This document shows positions 1 through 5,719 of a DNA stretch of 9,246 nucleotides, piece after piece. The DNA is from CAYRVX01 sp964642165 (GTDB lineage: Bacteria > Planctomycetota > Phycisphaerae > SM23-33). A model generated the notes under the pieces. It searched no databases. It saw nothing but the letters and a program-made list of their open reading frames with translations, and was not told the origin of the DNA. Location: assembly GCA_964642165.1 (NCBI GenBank), contig CAZXOC010000290.1, positions 1-9,246 of the forward strand, given 5' to 3'. Positions within the stretch are counted from its first letter, which is position 1; every line of letters begins with the position of its first letter. Position numbers and translations under genes: made by a program.

Positions 1-107
1 GTCCACCATTCGCGGGTTACGTCGCGACGATACGCGCTCGCCGCATCCTCTCGGTGCGAGAAGCGGGCGCTGAAGACACTGGTCTCAACGTATACGGTGG
101 CAGCCAT
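1..107 (-). CDS. PIN-domain (VapC-like) protein, N-terminal fragment cut by the window edge
   Basis: Reading leftward from an ATG at 107, an open frame of 35 codons runs off the window edge. It begins MAATVYVETSVFSARF and ends in a TREWW segment. A first beta strand followed by (V/I)Y(V/I)ETS is how one branch of PIN-domain ribonucleases (VapC-like toxins and relatives) starts, with Glu8 where most PIN proteins have the first metal-binding Asp. PIN proteins usually cleave RNA using a cluster of acidic residues; only the first is visible here. The gene starts 55 bp after the murQ stop on the same strand. No antitoxin-sized ORF precedes it, so a partner would have to lie beyond the edge or be absent. 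The Shine-Dalgarno match is poor (GCGAG close to the ATG). The family call rests on 35 residues, so it is moderate; a toxin role is inference. Confidence 0.62.
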   Translation of the reverse strand, partial: MAATVYVETSVFSARFSHREDAASAYRRDVTREWW

Positions 108-130
108 CGACTCGCACTATACCGTGATCG

Positions 131-155
131 CGCGCCGCCTGCGACGGCGGGCGCG
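131..155 (-). terminator. GC-rich stem-loop just after murQ (terminator-like, no T-run)
   Basis: CCGCC (135-139) pairs with GGCGG (146-150) around a 6-nt loop. The stem extends by CGCG (131-134) with CGCG (152-155) across one bulged G, giving nine pairs. It lies 7 nt past the murQ stop codon. No run of T follows on the minus strand, so it is not a classical intrinsic terminator. It could protect the mRNA 3' end or be chance structure in GC-rich DNA. Confidence 0.3.
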
Positions 156-162
156 GGCCGGC

Positions 163-1056
163 TCACTCGATCGCGCGGCGGAGGAGGCCGTCGGCCTCGG
201 CGAGGCGGCGGCGGGCCGCGCGCCAGCCGACGCCGCGGGCGTGCATGACGATGGCCGTCTTGACCTCGCCCCGGGCGGCGGCGAGGAGCTTGCGGGCGGC
301 GCGGCGCCCCAGGCCGGTCAACTCCATCACGATCCGATCGGACCGGTCGCGGAGCTTCTCGTTGGTGGCCTTCAGGTCGACCATCAGGTTGCCGTAGACC
401 TTGCCGGTGCGGATCATCGCGGCGGTCGTGAGGGCGTTGAGGACGAGCTTGGTGGCCGTGCCGGCCTTCAGGCGCGTCGAGCCGGTGACCGCCTCCGGGC
501 CGACGATCGGGCAGATGACCACGTCGGCGCGGACGGCGGCCTTCACCTCGGGCGAGCAGGTGACGAAGATGGAGGCCGCCCCGATCCGCCGGGCGCGCCC
601 CACCGCCCCGTGGACGAACGGCGTGACGCCGCAGGCGGCGATGCCGACGACGACGTCGTCGGCCGTCACGCCGCGCCGGTCGATCGCCGCCGCCCCGTCG
701 GCGGCGTGGTCCTCGGCGCCCTCGATGGCCCGTACCAGGGCTCGCCGCCCGCCGGCGATGATGCCCTGAACCAGCGAAGGGCGCACGCCGAACGTCGGCG
801 GGCACTCCGACGCGTCGAGCACGCCCAGCCGCCCGCTCGTACCCGCGCCCACGTAGAACAGCCTGCCCCCGCGGCGGAACCGCTCGACGATGAGGTCGAC
901 GGCGGCGGCGATCCGGCGCCGCTGCGTGCGGACGGCCGGGGCCACCCGCGCGTCCTCCGCGTGGAGGGCGTCGACGATCCCGACCGTGGGCAGGCGGTCG
1001 ATGTCCCTGCTGCGCGGGTTGCGCTTCTCCGTCGTCAGGTACGATCGGTCCTTCAT
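163..1056 (-). CDS. murQ: N-acetylmuramic acid 6-phosphate etherase MurQ
   Basis: MurQ cleaves the lactyl ether of MurNAc-6-phosphate in the cytoplasm, giving GlcNAc-6-phosphate and D-lactate, a step of murein recycling. The 297-residue product matches the family length of about 300. Family landmarks occur in order: TEKRNPRSRDIDRL (9-22), the SIS-domain phosphosugar loop GAGTSGRLGVLDASECPPT (70-88), EGAEDH (112-117), GIAACGVTPF, and the block VGPEAVTGSTRLKAGTA followed by KVYGNLMVD. Glu84 and Glu115 fall at the positions of the two catalytic glutamates of characterised MurQ proteins. The ATG at 1056 is chosen because the family's N-terminal motif follows directly; an in-frame ATG at 1134 would add 26 proline/glycine-rich residues unlike the family. 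No strong ribosome-binding site is visible. It lies 103 bp after anmK, whose product is its substrate. No MurP transporter or MurR regulator is present here, so substrate probably comes from recycling through AnmK. Confidence 0.96.
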   Translation of the reverse strand: MKDRSYLTTEKRNPRSRDIDRLPTVGIVDALHAEDARVAPAVRTQRRRIAAAVDLIVERFRRGGRLFYVGAGTSGRLGVLDASECPPTFGVRPSLVQGIIAGGRRALVRAIEGAEDHAADGAAAIDRRGVTADDVVVGIAACGVTPFVHGAVGRARRIGAASIFVTCSPEVKAAVRADVVICPIVGPEAVTGSTRLKAGTATKLVLNALTTAAMIRTGKVYGNLMVDLKATNEKLRDRSDRIVMELTGLGRRAARKLLAAARGEVKTAIVMHARGVGWRAARRRLAEADGLLRRAIE

Positions 1057-1159
1057 GGCGCCGGAGAGGGTACCGCGCGCAGGGTCGAATGGACACGGGG
1101 CAGGACCCGGCACGGAGAGGCCCTTCCCCCTCACGCGAGCGGCAGCGCCCGCCGGGCGG

Positions 1160-2332
1160 CTACCTCCCCGGCACGATCTTGCCCAGGACGACGGGATGGC
1201 GCGCCCCGGTGGCGCCGGGGACGTTGTTGGCCCGCCCGCGGATCGTCTCGGCCGCCAGGAGGGCGAACGCGACCGCCTCCCTGGCGTCGCCGCGGACGCC
1301 CATCTCGTCGCTGGTGAGGACCTTCGCTGGCGCGAGCCGCTCGGCGAGCATGCGCATCAGCGTGCGGTTGTGCGCTCCCCCGCCGGAGACGATCACCTCG
1401 GCCGGACGGGCCGGCAGGAAGCGCCGGTAGGCGTCGGCGATGCTCTCGGCCGTCAGGGCCGTCGCCGTGGCGAGGATGTCGTGGGGCTCGATTCTCCGCC
1501 GCCGGGCAGCGGCGTGGATCGCATCGGCGAACGGCACGCCGAACTCCTCGCGCCCCGTCGACTTCGGCGGACGCCGCCGGAAGTAGGGGTGCCCCATCCA
1601 CTCGGCCAGCAGCGCCGTGACGACGCGGCCGCGGCCCGCGAGACGACCGCCGCGATCGTACCGCAGGCGCCCTTCGGTGATGCGCTCGGCCAGCCGGTCG
1701 AGCACCATGTTGCCCGGCCCGGTGTCGAAGGCGACGACCCGCTCGATGCGCCCGCCGGCGGGCAGGTAGGTCACGTTGGCGATGCCGCCGAGGTTCTGCG
1801 TCGCGCGGTGCCGCCGGCCGCGGCCGAACAGGAGGTAGTCGCCATACGGCGTCAGCGGCGCGCCCTCGCCGCCGGCGGCGATATCGCGCGGGCGGAAGTC
1901 CGCCACGGTCGTGATGCCCGTCCGCTCGGCGATGACGCTGGGCTCGGCGATCTGGAGCGTCGAGCGGAGCTTCCGCCGCCCGTGCCGCCGGCCGGCCGGG
2001 AGATGGCAGATCGTCTGCCCGTGCGAGCCGATCAGGTCGATGGACGCCAGCGGCACGCCCGCCTCGCCCGCCAGCTTGATCACGGCGTCGGCGAACGCCT
2101 CGCCCAGGACGAAGTTGAGGTGGCAGATGTCGTCGAGCCGGGCCGTCTCCGGCCGGCAGAGGCCCAGCACGGCCCGCCGCAGCTTCGGCGGGTAGCTGAA
2201 CGTCTCGAAGGCCAGAAGCTCCACGCCGCGCCCGCGGATGTCCACGATGGCCGCGTCGACGCCGTCGCACGACGTGCCGGACATCAGCCCCGCGACGCGC
2301 AGCGTCCGCCCTTTGCCTTTGCCACCCACCAT
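1160..2332 (-). CDS. anmK: Anhydro-N-acetylmuramic acid kinase AnmK
   Basis: AnmK hydrolyses the 1,6-anhydro ring of anhydroMurNAc and phosphorylates it with ATP, yielding MurNAc-6-phosphate, the MurQ substrate. The 390-residue protein has the sugar-kinase/actin-like fold signatures of the family in order: GLMSGTSCDGVDAA (15-28, nucleotide loop), IGSHGQTICHLP (101-112), ADFRPRDIAAGGEGAPLTP (144-162), NLGGIANVTYLP (180-191), FDTGPGNMVLD (202-212) and VSGGGAHN (315-322). The central motif reads AAGGEGAPL where I would expect AAGGQGAPL, a conservative Gln-to-Glu change next to the active site. The start at 2332 leaves about 10 residues before the first beta strand; no clear Shine-Dalgarno is seen. 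It is followed on the same strand by murQ and preceded, 90 bp away, by the ThiF-like gene. Whether it shares the AOR transcript cannot be told from spacing alone. Confidence 0.96.
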   Translation of the reverse strand: MVGGKGKGRTLRVAGLMSGTSCDGVDAAIVDIRGRGVELLAFETFSYPPKLRRAVLGLCRPETARLDDICHLNFVLGEAFADAVIKLAGEAGVPLASIDLIGSHGQTICHLPAGRRHGRRKLRSTLQIAEPSVIAERTGITTVADFRPRDIAAGGEGAPLTPYGDYLLFGRGRRHRATQNLGGIANVTYLPAGGRIERVVAFDTGPGNMVLDRLAERITEGRLRYDRGGRLAGRGRVVTALLAEWMGHPYFRRRPPKSTGREEFGVPFADAIHAAARRRRIEPHDILATATALTAESIADAYRRFLPARPAEVIVSGGGAHNRTLMRMLAERLAPAKVLTSDEMGVRGDAREAVAFALLAAETIRGRANNVPGATGARHPVVLGKIVPGR

Positions 2333-2422
2333 TGCGGCGACGAATCTAGCAGGGATGGGCGCGGATGAACACGGGCTTCCTCGCGGCGTCCGCCTCCGTC
2401 CGCGGCGAGCGGCTTGCCGGCG

Positions 2423-3250
2423 TCAGAGCTCCCCCGTCTCCCAATCGCCCGCCTGGAGGTCGAAGAAGCGCAGGTGCGGCTCGGGCTCGGCGCGGCCGAG
2501 CAGAGCCCCCAAGGCCTCGGCGACCATCACGTTCGCCGCGACGGCGGCCGTGAAGGGCAGGTTGCCCTGCCGCTGCTCCAGCCCCTCGTCCTTGCCGGCG
2601 TAGAGCCTGTCGACCAAGCCGCTCCCGGGCGGGCAGACGGCGACCTGTCCGCACCAGCCGGCGATCGCGCCGTGCACGAGCAGGACGCCGGCGGCGGCGC
2701 ATCGCCGGGCCAGCTCGCGCCGCGCCGGGATGCTGTCCAGGCAGTCGAAGACGAGATTGCAGCCGGGCAGCGCGGCGTTGGCGAGCTGCTGGAAGGCCGC
2801 GTGGTGGGCCTGGAAGTCCACGGCCGGGTTGACCTGCCGCACGCGCGCCGCGGCGGCCGCCGCCTTCGGCTGCCCCAGGTTCTCCGCGCGGGCAAGGAGC
2901 TGGCGGTTCAGGTTGCTCTCGGCGACGACGTCGGGGTCGACGCCGACGATCCGCCCGACGCCGAGGCGGGCGAGGGTCTCGACGACGCAGCCGCCCAGGC
3001 CCCCCAGGCCGACTACCGCCACGCGCCGCGCCAGCAGGACGGCCTGCCCGTCGAGCCCGAGCGAGGGGATGCTGCGGTCGTAGCGCCGCGGCACGATGCC
3101 TTCCTGAAGCGCGCCCCACTCGACCTGCCGCAACGTGAGGGCGGTCTCGGCGGCGATGCGCCGAGTCTCGTCGAGCGAGAGTTGTCGAGACGGGCCCACC
3201 GCCGCCCCCAGGGCCGCCCGCAGCCGGCTTGTCTCTTTCTCCGTCAGCAT
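2423..3250 (-). CDS. ThiF/MoeB/HesA-family adenylyltransferase (E1-like), AOR-associated
   Basis: E1-like enzymes of this family use ATP to adenylate the C-terminal glycine of a small ubiquitin-fold carrier, preparing it for sulfur loading. In this 275-residue protein the Rossmann nucleotide loop is VGLGGLGG (80-87), followed by VDPD (104-107), the NLNRQLL motif (113-119) with the conserved Arg, Lys129 after GQP, and the DCLDS motif (169-173) holding the conserved metal/ATP Asp172. Residues 1-75 form an extra, mostly helical N-terminal region ending IPSLGLDGQ before the core. The two CxxC zinc pairs of MoeB and ThiF are absent: no CxxC occurs anywhere. The start at 3250 follows a 34-bp gap after the MoaD-like gene, its obvious partner; no good ribosome-binding site is visible. 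HesA/MoeB/ThiF-like genes beside AOR genes are a known arrangement. The exact substrate is inferred, so no symbol is given. Confidence 0.88.
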   Translation of the reverse strand: MLTEKETSRLRAALGAAVGPSRQLSLDETRRIAAETALTLRQVEWGALQEGIVPRRYDRSIPSLGLDGQAVLLARRVAVVGLGGLGGCVVETLARLGVGRIVGVDPDVVAESNLNRQLLARAENLGQPKAAAAAARVRQVNPAVDFQAHHAAFQQLANAALPGCNLVFDCLDSIPARRELARRCAAAGVLLVHGAIAGWCGQVAVCPPGSGLVDRLYAGKDEGLEQRQGNLPFTAAVAANVMVAEALGALLGRAEPEPHLRFFDLQAGDWETGEL

Positions 3251-3284
3251 CGCGACCGCCGCGGGCTGGGTCCGCCCGCCCGGC

Positions 3285-3509
3285 TCAGCCCCCGCCTATG
3301 GACGGGAACAGCGCCACCACGTCGCCGTCGGCCAGGGGCTCATCGAGCCCGCGGAACCGCCCGTTCACCAGCGAGATGGAGACGTCCTTCTCGGGGATGG
3401 CGAGCTGCCGGACGAGATCGCCCAGGCACGCCCGATCGGGCACGGGCACGGTGCGCTTCTTGAAGCGGCTCTCCCGCAGGGCGGAGAACAGGCGGACTTC
3501 CACGTCCAT
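3285..3509 (-). CDS. MoaD/ThiS-like ubiquitin-fold sulfur carrier protein
   Basis: This 74-residue protein has the beta-grasp pattern of MoaD: a first strand with MDVEVRLFSALRE, a helix around LGDLVRQL (29-36), the strand VSISLVNG (43-50) and the ending DGDVVALFPSIGGG. MoaD-type carriers form a C-terminal thiocarboxylate and give sulfur to the dithiolene of molybdopterin/tungstopterin; the free C-terminal Gly-Gly tail is the reactive end. Here the tail is Gly-Gly-Gly directly before TGA. The gene sits between the tungsten-type AOR gene (54 bp upstream) and the ThiF-like activator (34 bp downstream). An AAAGG about 11 nt before the ATG is a weak ribosome-binding site. It may be a dedicated carrier for the AOR cofactor rather than the general MoaD; no MoaE partner gene is present in the window. 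ThiS is the less likely alternative, since no thiamine genes are near. Confidence 0.88.
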   Translation of the reverse strand: MDVEVRLFSALRESRFKKRTVPVPDRACLGDLVRQLAIPEKDVSISLVNGRFRGLDEPLADGDVVALFPSIGGG

Positions 3510-3563
3510 CGGGCGGCGACCTTTCGGGGCTGTTCGGCCGGCGTCGCGAAGCGCCCCGGGCGC

Positions 3564-5360
3564 TCAGGAGAGCCCCAGGGCGGCCAGCTTGTCGTCCGTC
3601 GGAACGCCCTCGGGGCTCCAGCCCCGCTCCTGGTAGTATTGGGGCAGGAGCTCGTCGAGCCGGTGCACCTGGCCCTTGGCCCCGCCTTCGGTGAGCGCCT
3701 CGGTCAGCAGGCGTTTGGGCAGCGTGTCCTGCTCCGGGCCGACGCCGGCCTGAAGGTTGAACATCCGCTCCAGGTTCCAGATCCGCTCGCCGGCCTCGAG
3801 CATCTGCTCGGTGGTCCAGTCCTCGCCGACGACGGCGTTGAACATGTCGCGGTAGTCGTCTCCCCCCAGGGCGAAGGAGGTGAACAGGCAGAGGCCCTCG
3901 GAGTCGATCACGGCGGTGAGGTCCTGGAAGAGCTTGACCCAGGCGGCCTTGCCCTCGAGGCTCAGCGGGTCGAGCTTCTCGGGGATGCCGAGGATCTCCG
4001 GGGAGATCATGTAGCCGCGGACGTGGCAGCCGCCGCGGTTGCTCGTGGCGTAGGCCAGCCCGTGTCCCTGGGCGCCGCGCGGGTCGTAGGCGGGCAGCTC
4101 CTGCTTCTTGACCGTCATCGACAGCTCGGGGTGGCCGTACATCTCCGCCAGGCGGTAGGAGCCCTGGGCGAGCTTGGCGCCGAGGCCCTCGCCGGCGCCC
4201 ATCTTCCGTGTCCACTCGACGATCGCCTCCCCCGAGCCGAACGTCAGCTCCGGGCCGTCCACCTCCTCGGCGGGGAGGATGCCCTTCTCGCACAGCTCCA
4301 TGGCGCAGGCGATGGTCGCCCCGGCGCTGATCGTGTCCAGGCCGTACTCGTTGCACCACTTGTTGGCCTTGATGACCGCGACGAGGTCGCTGACGCCGCA
4401 GTCGGCCGAGTACGCCCAGACCGTCTCGTACTCCGGCCCGCCGCCCTCGACGTCGTCGGCGCGGCAGTACCGCCCGCAGGCGATCGGGCAGCGGTAGCAG
4501 ACGTCCTTGCCGGTAAGGTACTTCTCCGCCAGGGCCTCGCCGCTGGCCTCGTCGGCTTGCTCGAAGTAGGCCTTCTGGAAGTTGTTCGTCGGGTAGATGC
4601 CGGACTCGTTGATGACGTTGACCAGCGCCGCCGTGCCGTACGTCGGGAGCGTCTGCCCCGTCACCTCGTTGTCCTTGAGCTTCGCGTGGATGCCGGTGAG
4701 GACCTCGGCGACCTTTCCCGCGTCGGCGGCCCGGACCTTCCCCGACCCGCGGACCACCACGGCCAGCAGGTTCTTGCTGCCCATGACCGCCCCGACGCCG
4801 CTTCGTCCGGCGGCGCGGTACTTGTCGTTCATGATGGCGGCGATGGGGCTCAGGCGTTGCCCGGCCGGGCCGACCATCAGCACGCGCGCCCTCTCGTCGC
4901 CGAAGGCCGCCAGCAGCGCGTCGGTCGTCTCGCCGACGAGGCGGCCCCAGTACTCGCCGGCGTCGTGGATCGTCACGTCGTCGTCGCGGATGGCGACCCA
5001 GCAGGGCGCGTCGGCGCGGCCCTCGACGACGATCATGTCGTAGCCGGCGAACTTGAGCTCCGGCCCCCAGTAGCCGCCGGAGTTGCTGCACGCCACCGTG
5101 CCGGTCAGCGGGCTCTTGGTGACGACCATGAACCGGCCCGACGCCGGCATGCGCGTCCCGGTCAGCGGGCCGGTCGCCACGATCAGCTTGTTCTCCGGGG
5201 AGAGCGCGTCGACCTGGGGGGCGACCTCCCGGGTGAGGAGATGCGTTGCGAGCCCGCGACCGCCGACGAACTCCTTCGCCCGCCCTTCGTCGATCGGTTC
5301 GGTTGAGGTTCGCTTGGCCGTGAGGTCGATCCGGAGGAGCTTCCCGCAGTATCCGTTCAT
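3564..5360 (-). CDS. Tungsten-dependent aldehyde:ferredoxin oxidoreductase (AOR family)
   Basis: AOR-family enzymes oxidise aldehydes to carboxylic acids (or reduce acids) in the cytoplasm using a tungsten bis-pyranopterin and one [4Fe-4S] cluster, with ferredoxin as electron partner. The 598-residue length is typical (about 600). The cluster ligands fit: Cys288, Cys291 and Cys295 in CYRCPIAC, plus Cys491 in DSEGLC (486-491), close to positions 288/291/295/494 of the Pyrococcus furiosus enzyme. GPEYET (308-313), LDTIS (341-345, pterin-side Asp342) and GGCHVRGY with His446 (443-450) match the active-site regions. The N-terminal domain has GGRGLATHLL, a conserved GPLTGT and AAGRSGVGAVMGSKNLLA (183-200). 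The ATG at 5360 gives the family start (NGYCGKLLRIDL), with AGGGAG upstream. A promoter candidate lies about 50 bp upstream. The aldehyde substrate cannot be predicted. No ferredoxin-like or FAD subunit gene accompanies it here, unlike the multi-subunit Aromatoleum-type AOR. Confidence 0.95.
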   Translation of the reverse strand: MNGYCGKLLRIDLTAKRTSTEPIDEGRAKEFVGGRGLATHLLTREVAPQVDALSPENKLIVATGPLTGTRMPASGRFMVVTKSPLTGTVACSNSGGYWGPELKFAGYDMIVVEGRADAPCWVAIRDDDVTIHDAGEYWGRLVGETTDALLAAFGDERARVLMVGPAGQRLSPIAAIMNDKYRAAGRSGVGAVMGSKNLLAVVVRGSGKVRAADAGKVAEVLTGIHAKLKDNEVTGQTLPTYGTAALVNVINESGIYPTNNFQKAYFEQADEASGEALAEKYLTGKDVCYRCPIACGRYCRADDVEGGGPEYETVWAYSADCGVSDLVAVIKANKWCNEYGLDTISAGATIACAMELCEKGILPAEEVDGPELTFGSGEAIVEWTRKMGAGEGLGAKLAQGSYRLAEMYGHPELSMTVKKQELPAYDPRGAQGHGLAYATSNRGGCHVRGYMISPEILGIPEKLDPLSLEGKAAWVKLFQDLTAVIDSEGLCLFTSFALGGDDYRDMFNAVVGEDWTTEQMLEAGERIWNLERMFNLQAGVGPEQDTLPKRLLTEALTEGGAKGQVHRLDELLPQYYQERGWSPEGVPTDDKLAALGLS

Positions 5361-5412
5361 CGGCCCGTCTCCCTGAGCGAGTCCTGTCCTGGCGCGTCGA
5401 GGTGCGGTCGGT

Positions 5413-5442
5413 AGTATGGGCCCCGCGAGCCCGCCGTGTCAA
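5413..5442 (-). promoter_or_regulatory. Sigma-70-like promoter candidate for the AOR cassette
   Basis: On the minus strand a perfect TTGACA (-35; plus positions 5437-5442) is followed after 18 bp by CATACT (-10; 5413-5418), which matches four of six TATAAT bases. Transcription would start near 5406, giving a leader of about 45 nt before the AOR start codon at 5360. A perfect -35 hexamer is uncommon by chance in DNA this GC-rich, but the -10 is only fair. Confidence 0.5.
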
Positions 5443-5519
5443 GCCGCCGCCCGCCGCGCCGGCCTGGACGTCACGATCGCCTGACCCGCGTTCCCCCATG
5501 CCCCGTTCCGCCCGCTCGA

Positions 5520-5545
5520 AGCCCCGGTCCGGCGGGGCCGGGGCT
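5520..5545. repeat. Perfect 8+8 bp inverted repeat between the divergent promoters
   Basis: AGCCCCGG (5520-5527) and CCGGGGCT (5538-5545) are perfect inverted copies separated by 10 bp. No T-run follows on either strand, so it does not look like an intrinsic terminator. It lies about 40 bp upstream of the rightward -35 and about 78 bp upstream of the leftward -35, a position suited to a regulator-binding site. GC-rich sequence makes chance repeats more likely. Confidence 0.35.
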
Positions 5546-5584
5546 CCGACCTCCCTGCGCTCCACCGCGCCCTCTTCCCCACCC

Positions 5585-5612
5585 TTGACGCCCTCTCCGC
5601 GAGCGATACAAT
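5585..5612 (+). promoter_or_regulatory. Sigma-70-like promoter candidate for the ABC-F operon
   Basis: TTGACG (5585-5590) and TACAAT (5607-5612) are separated by 16 bp. Both hexamers match five of six consensus bases. The short AT-richer patch around the -10 stands out in its GC-rich surroundings. Transcription would start near 5619, leaving a leader of about 240 nt before the ABC-F start codon, long enough to hold an attenuator. Confidence 0.58.
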
Positions 5613-5660
5613 ACGGACACGCTTGCAGCGATTCGCCGTCTCTTTCTTCGGAGCGCGGGC

Positions 5661-5675
5661 ATGAAGCGCAGGTAG
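5661..5675 (+). CDS. Possible 4-codon leader peptide (Met-Lys-Arg-Arg) upstream of the ABC-F gene
   Basis: ATG AAG CGC AGG TAG follows a GGAG (5650-5653) at 7-nt spacing, about 40 nt downstream of the predicted transcription start. Several ABC-F and erm resistance genes are known to be controlled by drug-induced ribosome stalling on short upstream ORFs, and basic-X-basic motifs (here Lys-Arg-Arg) are known macrolide arrest sites in such leaders. A 12-bp hairpin begins 16 nt after the stop codon. GGAC (5675-5678), overlapping the stop, can pair with GTCC (5692-5695) in the hairpin's left arm. So short an ORF could be chance; function is inferred from position. Confidence 0.35.
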   Translation: MKRR

Positions 5676-5691
5676 GACAACGCAGCGCACA

Positions 5692-5719
5692 GTCCGGTCG
5701 GCCGCATGGCCGGCTGGAT
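5692..5719 (+). promoter_or_regulatory. Strong 12-bp hairpin in the ABC-F leader (attenuator-like)
   Basis: Positions 5692-5703 pair with 5708-5719 without interruption: nine Watson-Crick and three G-U pairs, loop GCAT. It starts 16 nt after the leader ORF stop. A second, smaller stem follows around 5727-5743. Its loop region GCCTCG (5732-5737) is complementary to CGAGGC (5848-5853), which covers the ABC-F ribosome-binding site. No T-run follows the main hairpin, so control of translation or Rho access seems likelier than intrinsic termination. Regulation is inference. Confidence 0.42.

Noticed and set aside
97..1317. 406-codon plus-strand frame opposite murQ
   Set aside because: Antisense to a gene with all MurQ motifs and both catalytic glutamates; it also runs into anmK.
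2380..2409. Imperfect stem-loop between the ThiF-like gene and anmK
   Set aside because: Only 5+3 pairs around a mismatch and no T-run; not enough to call a terminator in GC-rich DNA.
3135..5306. 723-codon open frame on the plus strand opposite the AOR gene
   Set aside because: It mirrors the AOR gene, whose motifs are unambiguous. Long antisense frames arise easily when codons end in G/C. Its product is repetitive Val/Leu/Gly/Asp/Arg with no domain I recognise.
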